Positions 1 to 13,906 of a DNA stretch of 64,000 nucleotides are shown here, piece after piece; position 1 is the first letter of the stretch, and every line of letters starts with the position of its first letter. This DNA comes from Branchiostoma floridae. Taxonomy: Eukaryota > Chordata > Leptocardii > Amphioxiformes > Branchiostomatidae. The translations under genes and the position numbers were made by a program. A model generated the notes under the pieces. The model saw nothing but the letters and a program-made list of their open reading frames with translations, did no database searches and was not told the DNA's origin. The DNA lies in contig NC_049983.1 in the NCBI RefSeq assembly GCF_000003815.2, positions 14,266,240 to 14,330,239 of the forward strand, written 5' to 3'.

Positions 1-669
1 TAATGAGGAAACATCGGGTCAAAGTTCACAGGTGCACAAACCACCCGATGTAGAAGCAATGCGTTTCCGCCTTTCGATATTTATTGCATGGTAAGTTTAA
101 AAATTTTAAAACCATTGAAATTGGAGACTGTTGAGTGTTGTACGGTTAACAAAAATTCTTTACCGCTCTACTACATTTCTGTAGGCTTACTCCACTGAAT
201 TATTACCCAAGTAAATCTTTCTAGATGACAAAATCAGAATATAGTGCATGCTTTATCGTAATATCATAGAATATCAACATTCAGAATTTTTTGGCCATTG
301 ATATCTTCTAAAACACCACGTTATCAAATCAAATATACTAGATGCTCCTGTTTTGTCTTGAATAAATACGTTGCGTGACACAAGAAAAAACGGTCGAAAG
401 TTAGTCTGCCTTTCTGTTGGCCCTGGTCATTAATCAACTAACATAACTGCTAGGTAATGAGCTATCATAAAGACATTCATCTTCTGACAAAACATATAGT
501 GATATCATGTGATACTTTGTATTATTGTGTTATGAAATGATGTAACTATGACTTTATTACCATTGTACAATCAGGTTACAATGATCAGTCTAGTACATTA
601 CTAGTTTGTAAGAAAGGTTTGTAAAAATGCCCATTTCATACATGCAATGTTTGTTATTTGTTGTGGTTA
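1..669. other. 3' flank of the Shisa-like gene, no gene seen
   Basis: AT-rich sequence downstream of the minus-strand gene that ends at 670. I see no splice-consistent exon here. It probably holds that gene's 3' untranslated region and intergenic DNA. Confidence 0.5.
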
Positions 670-1894
670 CTATATCTTGGCCGCCGCGTATCCCCCGTCC
701 TGTGGATAGGCTGGATCTGACAGTGGAGGGTACGGGCCCGCAGTCTGGGGGTATGCAGGAGGGGGGTACTGTCCACCTGCAGGGGGGTACTGACCACCTG
801 GAGGGGGGTACTGCCCGGCCGGATGAGCCACTGGGACCATCTGCTGACCTAAAACACAAGGGATGACATTCAACAGAACAATCCTTTCTGATCCATTTGG
901 GAACCATATACTGGACCATCTGCACATTGCATTACATTCCTTGCAACCAAGGAGCTTTGATGAAAGCTCCTATTGAAAGCTTGTTGCAACGTACATCACT
1001 TGTGAGAACTTGAGACGGTCTCACCCCAGATGTAACATTAGTAAACACGTTAGACGTATATGACTTATACATAGTAATTCAGAATAATAAAAGTTGCTTT
1101 TTTGCTGTACATTTTTTAAATCTAAATCACATTGTTGTAAATTTCGGAGATAACTTTGAGTGTATTTGTTGTTTGAATTATTTCTACCTTGTGCTCTCGG
1201 GCGACTTTGCTGCTTGCTCATGTAGATGCAGCAGCACACACAGGCCACGATGATGATGACTATACCGACTATAACGGCCACCGCGATGCCGATTATGGCA
1301 CCGATGCTAAGAAAAGTATATCAAATGAGTCCATGTTAAGCAAACAAACGAACAAGCAAACACAGAGCAAATATATCGTCTTTGTGTTATTAATATGTTA
1401 TAATTCATACAGTTTGCCCGACCGCAAATATACCTTTGCTATACCTTACTTAGTAAACCCTGGTCATTTTTGATGGCATTAATAACATCGATTGATTGAG
1501 TACTCGTAATTGAATGATGAAACAACCTGATAGACCACTACATGAAGAACTAGGAAGCACCGCTAGGACGCATTGCAGACACAGGCAGCAGTGTGTATGG
1601 ATAGGACAGAACTTTGTGAAAAGGAAAAATGTATAAACATTGCTTGTGCTTCCTTCTTCCGTAAATTGCTCATTGTATGATATATAGATATTGGAAAATA
1701 CCCGAGTTGCAGCGCCTTGCCGGCGACATTGCCCCAGTGGCCGGTACAAGCCGAGGTGTCGACATCAGACTCCCAACAGTCGTCACAACAGTCATTATCA
1801 CAGCAGTAGATGTCGTCATTGTCGTCAATCAACGGCCTTGGGCAGTTGAATGTGGTGAGCCCCCCAAAAGCCCGACATTGCTCTCCAGCAACAA
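670..1894 (-). CDS. Shisa/CYYR1-like single-pass membrane protein, 5' exon not found
   Basis: Three phase-compatible exons on the minus strand: 1894-1702, 1306-1188 and 848-670 (stop at 670), together about 163 residues. The first carries a cysteine-rich ectodomain with paired cysteines (YCCDNDCC then DDC), typical of Shisa-family proteins. The second encodes one strongly hydrophobic segment (IGAIIGIAVAVIVGIVIII) ending in CVCCCIYM, followed by a basic stretch with SKQQSRPR. The third is a proline/tyrosine/glycine-rich cytosolic tail with QYPPPGG-type repeats and a PPAY motif that could bind WW domains. The exon with the start codon and signal peptide should lie beyond 1894 but I could not place it, so the model is 5'-incomplete. 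Vertebrate relatives include Shisa, CYYR1 and VOPP1/WBP1; they are thought to act as membrane adaptors in trafficking or receptor maturation. Which subfamily this belongs to is uncertain. Confidence 0.6.
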
Positions 1895-3569
1895 CTGTAC
1901 AGCAATAAAAAGCAACACCACGTAGTAAGTCCTGTCCTACCAGTAATACTACAGGATTCCGTTTGTCATTTCCCCATATCTATATTCTACCATCAAACCG
2001 ATGAAGTCTTCATTCCGTGCTTCTTTCCCCAATTTGAAATTTATCACTATTTAACAAAGAAAACCCACTATGCTCACACAGAGGGAGGAAGAGAAAGAGG
2101 GAAGGAGAGAGAGAAAAAGGCACAAAATACACTGAGAGAGACACATAGAGACCATATGTACGCCCACGAGATCATCAAAAGGTAGGGAAACAGAATGCTT
2201 AGGGATAGCATATTGTATGGACTGTGTATTAGTGACTAGAAGGCTGTGTCCATACTGTTCCGCCTGGTACAATCCTAGTTACCGGTTTGTTTACATTTCA
2301 TAACGTAACATATAATGTTGGCAATCGTTATTTCATCACTTAAAAAACATGGAATTAACATTTGTCTTTGCATACATGGTACTGGGTTCAACAACTCGAA
2401 TTCTCTTCAGTGTTTGAGTGTCTTCGTAAGATCATACCTTGTTCATCAACGGGTCCACATGTTACGTACCTTTCAAAAGGAAAACCCCCAGCAGAAATGT
2501 TGTCACTCTCCACATCTTTATTGTCGTTATCTTCTTCTCTAAACGTGAATAGACGACAGTGACACTACCAACTTACAGATACTAACAGAATGGCACAATG
2601 ATAAAGGGCACCTAACCATAAACATGGTCGACGCCCTAGATTCTTTTGTTGCTGTGCAATTCTCTGCGAAGAGAGTGGAGAATGTCTCCTCATAAATTAT
2701 GTACCACTTCATGATGGTGCCTGTCCGTGGGTAGCACCAGAAAAACGTTTTCCATTTAAATTTTTAGTTCATTGCTTTCGTTTCTTTTAAACTACCTCTT
2801 AATTGCCCTTTCCATTATTCTTAAGGTATATGACAATAGACCGATCCTTGGAAGGCAGGTGAACTCACACTAAGCCCATAGTGCGGAATATTTCTGCGAT
2901 GACATTTGATTTGAGCCATATGCCACTTAGAATTCATGAATAATAGAAGATGGAGTCTGGGCTCAATCATGTAGGATTATTCCTTTTACGTTTGATTCAA
3001 AGAAACGCAGCCCCATTAAGTCCATCAATGAGGTATTTCATTATATTCTAATGAATACCACAAAGACTATGACTGTTGTTCTGAACAGCACACAATATTT
3101 TGGCGTAAATAAAATCCAAAAGGAAGAGCCTTATCTCAGACAGCAACAGTTACATAAACATTAATTAATTTCTTTACTTGAAGCGGTCATTTGCATTGAT
3201 ACGGTTCAGCTATATGTTACATTATTCACTGCGTCCCTTACTGGAGCAAATGCCAAGTGCTATCCTTTCATTTCAAAGGTGTTTTAGGAATCAAATGAAC
3301 TTCCAATTTCGTTGCAATTGAGAGACTATTATTCTAATTTCAACATCTGCTATATATGCTAGTATAGTAACTACATGTACGTCCAATTTACAATAATACA
3401 ATTGAAGACTGAGCTACTCGCAGAAACAAGCTGTAAACATTGTTACTGAAGCAAAAAGATAGATTCTTATAACTCAGACAATTTAGAGAAAATTCTTAGC
3501 ATAATTTAACTGACATTGATATCATTCACACAAAAATGAGGATTGTGGCCAGGATTCTGTGATTTGACC
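1895..3569. other. Interval without a supported gene
   Basis: It should contain the missing first exon of the Shisa-like gene and the 3' untranslated region of gene A, which ends at 3570 on the same strand. A purine-rich run (GAGGAAGAGAAAGAGGG-like) lies near 2080-2150. No exon could be assigned. Confidence 0.4.
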
Positions 3570-6500
3570 TCAAAGTTTAGTGTCAAAACTCTGCAGATTT
3601 TCTATAGATAATCCTGAACTTTGGTCCTGAATCGGTATAACCCCGACCTCTGGCGGGACGTTTGCGAATTGATCATCGTCGCTCTGAAAGCCTGTGTTGG
3701 TGATGCCCGTGGCGACGTCACGGGTTCCGTCGCTATGGAGTCTTCCATTTGCCATGCCGTTTGGCTTTCGTGCATCACCATTTTGCAGATTGGTCGCTGT
3801 GTTGTTGTTGCCATGGCGCTGTCGTACAGTGTCGAAGATGTCGAGGACTCTCGACTTGGGCACGATGCCGACGCGGAAAAAGCCGAGGTTGCCTTCGTCA
3901 ATCTTCGTGCAGTTCACGACCGTTGAAGCGACGTTCTCCGGAGATGGCCCATCACACAGTACTCCATCAACCTGTGAGTGAAGACCATAGGGTTATTGAA
4001 TTCTTACGGTTTCATCATAAATCCAGACATAGAGGTCATAGGATTAAGTTAGTATGAAATATGTTCCAAAATGGGAGTTATTGAACCAAAGGAATGCCCT
4101 CCATTGTCTAAAGTTTCTTTGCTGGCTACTTCTTGTCCCTTTGAATAAAACGTAAATCGTCACTACTCATGAGTATCTTGGATGAGCATCTTGGAAAGTG
4201 TGGCACTTACGTTGTCTCCGAGCTTGGCCAGCACCTGTGAGTGGTGTGTGGTGTCCGCCTCCCCGGACGGGTTAGCGGAGGTCACGGCGATGGGTCCCAC
4301 CAGGTCGATCAGGTGGGTGGCGACCGTGCAGTCCGGGATGCGGATGGCGATGCTCTCAGGGGTGCCGATGAAGCGGGCGGAGTCTCCCAGGCCAAACCTG
4401 TCCAGCCACGGACCTGGAGGGTACACATAGTAGTTAGGGTTCAAGAATGTGTGCTGGACGATTAGAAAAGTTTTTGTGATAGACGATATATAACGAAGTT
4501 CAGAAATAAAATGTTAAAAGCACTTATAAAATGATAAATATTGTCCGATAACTACTGCTATGCATCACACCAATATCGGAATGTTGGGAACGAGAAGGTT
4601 TCCATGGCAACGTACCTCTCTTGATAACGAGGCTGATGGAGGACGGCCACACCTCCTTCATGAAGTCCCACAGGAGCGGCCCGAACTCCTCCCTGGCTGG
4701 CTCCAGCTGACTCAACTGGAACAGAAGAGGCCAGGCTTCAGTAATCATTATTTCTTTATGGATTAATCATATATCAACGTTCACTATGAATGGCACACAT
4801 AGAAAGACCTGGAGTTACTGTGTTCACCTGTGAGATCCATATGGACATGGGTCTCTCCTCCGCTTGTTTCTTGGTGCGGTAGGCCCTCTCCACGGCGGCA
4901 GGACGGTTACAGGCCGCCACCAGCACGTACACGGTGTCTGTAGGCATGCCGCAGATCCCGCCGCCTTTCATCAGTTCTGTATGTGACACATAACGGTACG
5001 AGTCATCAGTAAAGGTGCGTATTCATACTGTCATCTGTTTCTCTAAATGTTTCCTCTGAGAATACAAAAGAAGAAGAAATTACTTTATGTAATAGCCTCA
5101 CAATATATAAATGTATCAAAAAGATGAAAAGTCATCAAAAGAAGTAAAGAAAAAACGGTACACTAACCTGAGATTTGTTTGACACCATTTGCCTTCCTGG
5201 CGTCCGCCATGACACACCCCTGTTCCCCACCCCTGCCGCGGTGCCCCCTCCCCAGGCTCAGGAGCGGGCTCCCCAGGGACATCACCTCCTCCCCACACAT
5301 GCCGTTCAGTAGGTGCACACAGAAACAGTACACGCACACCGCGCCAAACACACACATCACTACCAGCTCAAAATATTGACTAGTCTGGACGCCTAGCGCG
5401 TCTAACAGGAACAGCACACAAACCACCTCAAACACCACGGACAGGACCAACCACGCCTTGTTGATCACCACAGACAAGAAGATGACAAACAGGTTAAAGA
5501 GAAGAAAAGATGCGGCTCCTGCCGCCACACCGAGCCCTTCACTGCCTCTATAGACACCAGAGTACCTGACAGACCCCCACAACAGCCACATCATGCTGTA
5601 CACCATGAACGCCGTGCTCTCGAACGTCTTCCCTCGGGAGAAGCTGATGGTTCCCGCCACGAACTGGATGACTCCTGCCGGCACGATCACCCAGGGTAGG
5701 ACCAGAGACTTGTCCCCGGTAGACAACAGCGCCACAGCCAGAGCTGTCACGGCATTGGACAGGAACCCCAGCGTGTCGGCGTTGGCGTACTTGGAGTAGC
5801 CGAGAATAGTGTCATGAGACGATGTCAGGGCTGAGGAGGACGGTGTGTCGCCATCATTACATCGGCAGCGAGAGAACAGCTCCCGCAATGACTTCTCGGG
5901 TAGGAGACTCCTTCCGACTGGGACTATAGCCTTTCTAAAAGCAGAGTTCAGCGATAGAGCAAAGGTGCAGTAAAGGGAAATAGTTAGCATCAAAATACTG
6001 GATACCCCAACGAAGTTACTGTTCAAACCGGTAGTGGGAAGAGAAAGAACAAAAATGGCAAAACAGAGATTGTAGACCACTTCGGCAATGGTCTTGGTGA
6101 AGGACAGAAGGAAGAAGATGAAGAATAGTAGGACAATAACGGACGATGCAAGGATAGGAGGCGCCATCTCAGTCTTGTCCCAAAACTTGCTAGCAAAGCC
6201 ATAGGTCAGACCAAGCCAAAGAGTGGCAGACAGGGAGAAGACGGCCCCGTGGAACACGTCCTCTCGTCTGAAGGACACAACAGAAACCAGTAGCTGGGCA
6301 AGGCCCGCTAGCGCCATCCATGGTGTTGCCGGATGAACGTCATTAATGGCGCCAATAAAGAATAACCCCACAGCGCAGGTAGGCAGCATATTCATGGCGT
6401 AGCCAAAGATTAAGGCGTCGTTTTGGACGATTTGTTCCTCGCCGCCATCTTTACGGCGTTCCTCGCTCAAACCAGGAAAGCTAAAGTCGCTTCCTTTGCG

Positions 6501-7648
6501 GAAAGACACAGACAAGCCGACCACGTAGTACAGACCGAGCAGCACAGGTAATGTCTGGTAGCACGCTGCACCCCACCTGGCGGCAGGATAAAACAGTGCA
6601 ACTATCTCCATTACCATGGAAAAACTGATCAGAAAAGACACCAAACCAGTCAACGTGTGCTGCTTCACACCCGCTATTCCAAGAGAGAGGGTTATGAAGA
6701 GGAAAACAACATAGCCTGGGAACAAGGCGTCTTTGCGGGCATCAGAGGAGATGATGTCCAACCCCTCCAGGATTTTGGCGGACCCCAGGGAGCCCCAGAG
6801 CACCGACAGGCACAGGTACAGGGTGGTCAGGGTTGGGCAGCGGAGATGGAGCAGACGGGCACCTGCAAGGGACGATAGACAACATAAAGACTTAGTGATG
6901 TCTTCCCTACATGTATGAAACAATCAAAGGAATTGGACGTAGCGTTTCGGTATGTAGATACTGAATGTAGTTCTAAGTATAGGGAATATCGTAACTTTAT
7001 ATACATGTAGCTGAGAGACTGATATAAAAAGTACATGGCAAAAACAATGGTAGCTGTTTGTTTTAGAGATCAGGCTGATTATCATTATTATTAATTTTTC
7101 TTCAGAAAAAGTACATTTGTCAAAAACTAAGCTACTAAGACTAGTAGTTTTACAATATACAACTATTGCATGCGGATTTATAAAATGTACTTGTGTCTCC
7201 TATCACATTAGTAAGAGTTCGTCTGTCAAGTACAAGGAAGTTGAAACTAATATTTCTACAATCTGCAACTATTGCACATGGAGTTAGCGTTATACTTATA
7301 GAGTACATGTGTCTCCTATCACATGGGGAATGAGACATTTGACAAGCACAAGGAAGAAACATTACAGATCATGAAGTCTGTTTTTGATTTCTCATTGGAA
7401 AATGTTAGATTACCTTGAACTACATGTCACGTGAGCAAGAACCAGCCAGATTTCTTACCTGCTGAAAACTGCAGCAGGCCCGTGATGACCAGTACAGTCC
7501 CGGTGACGAGGCTGTTCGGCGCCGCTACAGTCAGGTCCAGACTGAAGTTGTGGGCAGCCAACACCAGGCTACCCAGCACCACTCCCGACATGCCCTGCAC
7601 GCGCGGACCCACGGGAAGGGTCGCGACTGTGTCACCTGTCCGCCCCAT
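3570..7648 (-). CDS. Gene A: three AceTr-like membrane domains fused to a YrdC/Sua5 domain
   Basis: Six minus-strand exons: 7648-7459, 6862-5168, 4976-4828, 4715-4616, 4413-4211, 3971-3570. They sum to 2,739 nt, or 912 aa. Residues about 20-600 form three blocks of roughly six hydrophobic segments. Each block has a motif like GPR1/FUN34/SatP transporters, clearest in the third (QFVAG, then SRGKTFESTAF). Residues about 628-820 form a YrdC/Sua5 domain: GMPTDTVYVL, VTSANPSGE and ASTVVNC. In the family this domain makes threonylcarbamoyl-AMP from threonine, bicarbonate and ATP. The KxR motif reads KKQ, and the Gly normally after PTDTVY is Val, so activity may be altered. The C-terminal tail is polar and low in complexity. 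Gene C at 38994 is a close paralogue on the other strand. The YrdC call is firm; the transporter family is a motif-level call. Confidence 0.85.
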
Positions 7649-9122
7649 GATGCTGTCTGTTGAAAATTACAGTCACTACTTCACTTAATCTGATATTCAG
7701 TGTAACACCCCTCTGGTACAATTGTCTACGGAACGCAACGGTGAGATAATTGCCGACAACTTAAGTCTGAGCTTGTAATTACAAAAGAAAACCTGTAATC
7801 TGCACAGTGACTGAAACGTTCAGCCAGTATGCATACATGTAGCACACGTTTGCATTCAAGATAACATCCATCAACTGCATGTGGCATTTCTTCGTTACCA
7901 GAGCCACATAGGCAAATAACATGTATTAAAGAAATACACAATTACATAAAATCATGATTCTAACATGCTTAATTAATCCTTAAACACAAACCCCCTAATA
8001 TTTGACTGTACATGCAACGACTTCAGGACAAACAGAAAAGTATTTTGTGTTTACTCCGGCAAATCTAGACTTAGCCCCCAGCGCAATCGTTCTTTCCTTC
8101 CTCCCGTCGCCACTCTACAACAAAGACAGACGAACTATGTAAAACTTAACGAACTCTCACACAAGGCACGTAGGATTAACTCGATTTCTGAATTATGAAA
8201 ACGAAAAGCTAGAACTTGAGTATCTAGTGTTACTATTTTGCCCTCAACTATACACAGAGAAGGGCAACCCAGCAGGGTGTAGATAAAGCAGCTCGTCGAC
8301 CTTGAGTGACTTGAAAGAGGTTCATATGTATACATTCTGAATACTTCAAATTGCGCCTGAATACTTCAAATTTCTGCAGACTGATCTCAAGTTTGTCGAC
8401 ACAAAATCTTCGTACAGTAACTTAAACCAATGTAACGTTAGACCAACACACCGCGCTATCAGAACTATGGCCATAGCAGGTGCATTCCTTAACTCACGAT
8501 TCATGATACATGTTTTTTTTTGTCATCATGCAGTCGTCCAGTACTATGGAGGATAAACAACTTAGAAGATATATAATATTCAATGTAGTTAAGAATATAT
8601 ACATATCGAAGTTTGCTTACCTATTTTGTTACTCGCAAACTTTTTTTTTTAATGGCCGGCTTTCTTCAGATTCTGTGAGCGCTCTGAACCGCAGGCGCGC
8701 GGAGATCAAAATGTTGTCCGATGACGCTGACTTGTACAGGATGTGGGAAACGTTAAGTATTTATAGGTATTGCTTAACAGAAGGAAGAGGGTACATTCTT
8801 GCTCGTAGCAACGTGAAGGGAGTGCGCCGTTTCACCTGGAGCGGCTCATTTGTAATGGCAAGTACGTCATAAATTTGCATATCGCTTCCCTGACCTTTAA
8901 CCTCGTGTCATCTGTCAAGGAAGTGGATTGTTGGAGAGTCGCAGTTCTTGGAAGTGATATAGAGACGATGTTATTTTTGTCCCTGACAACGGCTGTATCC
9001 GCTAGGGCGGCACTTTAACCTGCCTGGACGTGTCCTTAGAATAGGGAGTTACGTCAGCCCTTTGCAAAAACGTGCGATTGATATCCGGCCGACCCGCCAA
9101 GCACTGGAACTGTACTGTAAAC
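7649..9122. promoter_or_regulatory. Divergent intergenic region between gene A and GLOD5
   Basis: Gene A starts leftward at 7648 and GLOD5 rightward at 9123, so this 1.5-kb interval should hold both promoters. Visible candidate sites near GLOD5 are TACGTCA at 8863-8869 (CRE-like), a perfect octamer ATTTGCAT at 8873-8880, and TTACGTCA at 9049-9056, 67 bp before the GLOD5 ATG. An open frame at 8510-8872 has no recognisable features and I do not call it. Confidence 0.35.
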
Positions 9123-10670
<1,548 letters not shown>

Positions 10671-10861
10671 GTAGCTGGTATCTCGTTACAAAAATTATTG
10701 AGGATCACTTGTATGAAGATATCCAGGTGTTTTAACCATTTGTAAATTTCGTGTTCAATGAACATCGATCACTATTATGACCATGGCTCATGAGTTGTGC
10801 CCGTACCTTGAACATTAGCAGTTGAACTTTGTATCATGTTGTTTGGTTTGTACTACTGTAT

Positions 10862-10867
10862 AATAAA
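10862..10867 (+). terminator. Poly(A) signal of GLOD5
   Basis: AATAAA 192 bp after the GLOD5 stop codon, the first match downstream on this strand. Confidence 0.7.
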
Positions 10868-11851
10868 GCAGTATTCTTGGAAGAAGACTATGTCATGTGA
10901 CTTGCTATCTGTGTACCAAAATGTCATGAGTGCGCGATTGATGGTGTATGTGTGGTGGGGTTAAGACGTGACCTTCACTCGGCAAGTGGTTTCGGATCGA
11001 TTCAGCAGTTCTAGGTCTGACAAGTGGTGAGTTGTTTTTTTCTTCTCAGTACACGCCCAGACTTGCAGTTATTTAATGCGTTAAACAAACGAAATATAGG
11101 CCTGAAGCTTTGAGGTAATGCACGATGTGTATAATGAGTCCCTTCTTGGGTGTTCCTGCCAAGGATCGGCAAGACTGCCGAGGGAGGGTGCCGGGGGTCA
11201 GGGCTTGCCCGTTGTGGCATCAAGTTGGCTATATAGGAGCCTGTATATAGCTATGAACATGTTACTATTGTTAGACTCCATAAACAAACACCTGTTTCAA
11301 AGTAGATTTAATTCTAAACCGTCCGGCTAACTAATATCTTAATACGTGTTCATGTAACTTGTTCAGAAGAGGAGAAAAACATGGCCAGCAAGTGGAATTC
11401 CATTTCTGTATCATTTATTGAATTGAACCTTTGGAATGTTAACCACAAGTAACGTTATAACGTAGCACAGTTGCTTGTGATGTCTCCAAATATCATTCAT
11501 TCAAAGAATTTCACAAGGTCAAGAAATACTTGTCAGTTTGTAGGAATGTACAGTGCTAGATCTGAGTTCTGGCAGATAAATATCAAGATAAATATATTCT
11601 TTTAAATATAGATCTATAAAAGCGATAAGACTTAAAATTCACGAATACCTTTTTCAAGATTACACAGCTTTTCAAACATTCACGTTATCAAAATTAATTA
11701 ACGTAAGAAGTGCACATATTACAATCTATGACTACTGTGTAAACATTTAAGCAGCAAAAGTGAAAGAACAACAACGGGCGGCGTAACAGTTACTGTATCG
11801 ATCGAGGCGATTTAAATTCACCCGGAACTTTGGCTTTTGCTCGAGCTAACT
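10868..11851. other. Convergent intergenic region
   Basis: Lies between the 3' ends of GLOD5 (+) and the PhyH-type gene (-). A minus-strand AATAAA (TTTATT at 11414-11419) about 430 bp past the PhyH stop could serve that gene. No other gene seen. Confidence 0.5.
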
Positions 11852-13906
11852 TTAAGCAGTTTTCTGGAAGAAGGCAGGGGCCTTGTCCTGGAAGAATCCC
11901 TCCTTGTTCTCTCCGCTGACGAGGACAGTGGCGGGGAAGGTGCGGGGCCGGTCCGGGTCGTCTGAAGGGTAGGCGCAGGTCGGGACGTACCGCAGCACGA
12001 AGCCGCACCGCCGCCGGCTGGAGCGGTTCGGCTCGCTGGCGTGTACGGTCAGCCCGTGGTGTAGGGACATCTGCCCCGCCTGGAGTATAGGAAGGAATCC
12101 CGTTACTTGACATGGCCGCATTATCTTAACAGGCAGATTATGATATATTAAAGGCATTCTTTTTGCTTGGAGACCTTTTGTCTGTTACCTGACAAAATAT
12201 AGATACTTTTCATTACACAGTCGAAATTGATATAAGCACAAAAATCGACAAGTACAGTTTTACACGATTTGTAGCTGTATTTCGCTTCTACAATACTACC
12301 AACTACTTCTTTAGTTGTCTTATCTAGTGTGCTGTCTTGAGTGGTAAAGCTACACACCTTGAGAGGACACAGCACTTTGCTAGACTCGTCCACTAGCTCC
12401 GTGGGGATCTCCTGGTTAGAAGTCAGCATGTTCCCCTCCTTCTGTGCACTGCCGTGCTCTTGTAGACCATCTTTGTGGCTTCCTACGAACAAAATAAGCA
12501 AATTAAGAACACCGCGGTTGAAAGGTGGAGAAAAGAAGAATACCGATCATTGTCCTAGTGACTACATCGGCTCTTTTGTATGCTACTGAAGTACTGTGAT
12601 TGAACCATAAATGTACAAGTGGTATATAAATCTGTTACGCGAAAGTTAACTCGTGGCCCTTATTACCTGGTATGAAGTAAACTGCTCCGTTCTCAGCGTC
12701 AGCATCGTCTATAGCCAGCCACACGGACACAACCGGCCCGCCGTCCACTCCCCAGTACCTGCACAGGACACAGAAAACAAAGGCTCCTGTAGCTGTCACA
12801 TGTTAATATGTAAACGTCCTGTGAATGAATCGTCGTTTCTCAGGCGGGGTAACGTGCGTAGTCGAGTGGTTAGCGGCCCTGCCTCTGCTGAACTGGAGGC
12901 CGTGAGTTCGCTTCTGTCTGCGTCGCTCACCTGACATACACGCTACCGGAAAGGGTTGCAGTCCTGTGCTTGTCGGAAAGAGTTAGGTAAATTTTCCCAG
13001 TACAATGAACCTTTAAATACTGTACAAAGCGACTCAGTCTTTTCTGTCACGACCAGTGGAAGGGTAGCACTTCCCTGGGCTAAACTGAATCGATATCACT
13101 TTCACTTTCGGGCAAATTGGGTCCTCAAAGTTTTAAGACGTAAACAAACTTCATCCTTGCTTACCTGACGTCTTGGTGCCATGCTACATACGGCTCGACG
13201 TCCGGTTTCGTCCCGGAGATTTGGCTGACAGGGTACTTGCAGATGAAGCGGGAGTCCAGCAGGAAGACGTTGGGACCCAGGATGTCCCTCAGGACCGCCA
13301 CGACGGTGGGGTGGGCCGCCGCCTGCATGGCGAACTGGTGCTGCATGTGGGCGTTATGCAGGGAGTACTGGGCATTCTCCTTACCTGTAAGGTAATGGGT
13401 TGACTTTAGAAAACGCTGCTACAAAAAAGTCAAAATGGATTTATGCGTCTTTACCCTGTAAGGTCTACGTCACATTGCTTACCTACCCGGGGCCCGACCG
13501 GGCTGTTTGCGGAAACGAAAAATTAAAGTTTATGCCAATAAATATACACAAGGCATGCTGTTGAATTACTTTTGGTCCGTTTTTTGTTTTTGTTGTCCTT
13601 CATATAGTACTTTTCATTCCCCAAAATTGCCCGACTGGGCTCCTTTGTGCCTTATGGAGACCTTTTGTATTCAATACAGAGAAGGTCTTTGCTTTAAACT
13701 ACATGTACGTAGTAATTTCATTGTAAGACTAGAAAACATGCATGACAAAACGAGTAGAACAGAATCGTGCACCCACCGATCTTGCTCTCGAGGTCGTCGA
13801 AGTTCCTCCTGAGCGCCGCCAAGTCCTCCCCCTCCAGCACGGTCACACCGGGAAGGTACCCGTTCTTCTCGAAGAACTCTCCGTAGTCTGTTTTTGTCTC
13901 AGGCAT
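11852..13906 (-). CDS. Phytanoyl-CoA dioxygenase (PhyH) family protein
   Basis: Five minus-strand exons: 13906-13777, 13384-13165, 12758-12667, 12482-12358 and 12079-11852. They sum to 795 nt, or 264 aa. This is a non-haem Fe(II)/2-oxoglutarate oxygenase of the PhyH family. The first iron motif HxD appears as WHQDV around residue 112. The region WLAIDDADAENGAVYFIPGS is the family signature strand pair. The distal His falls in HHGLTVHASEPN, and the following RRRCGF supplies an Arg suited to binding 2-oxoglutarate. The start is the Met opening MPETKTDYGEFFEKNGYL, a normal PhyH N-terminus. The sequence looks closer to the broad PhyH family found in bacteria and invertebrates than to vertebrate PHYH or PHYHD1, so I give no symbol. 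The substrate is unknown. A tRNA-like SINE fragment sits in the intron at 12.85 kb. Confidence 0.88.
12845..12940 (+). mobile_element. tRNA-derived SINE fragment
   Basis: Contains an A-box-like TAGTCGAGTGGTTAGCGG followed about 40 bp later by a decayed B box (GTGAGTTCGCTTC), the layout of a tRNA-derived SINE head. It lies in an intron of the PhyH-type gene. No intact acceptor stem, so not a functional tRNA. Confidence 0.5.

Noticed and set aside
2051-2272. Signal-peptide-like frame that might be the first exon of the Shisa-like gene
   Set aside because: The hydrophobic part comes from a purine-rich simple tract, and no donor of the required phase follows.
5163-6923. Treating the large exon of gene A as a stand-alone 586-aa gene
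   Set aside because: The apparent Met start lies upstream of the acceptor. The spliced exon 1 (7648-7459) completes the first membrane block and gene C has the same arrangement.
8510-8872. 120-codon plus-strand frame upstream of GLOD5
   Set aside because: No domain, poor start context after a T run, and it lies in the promoter interval.
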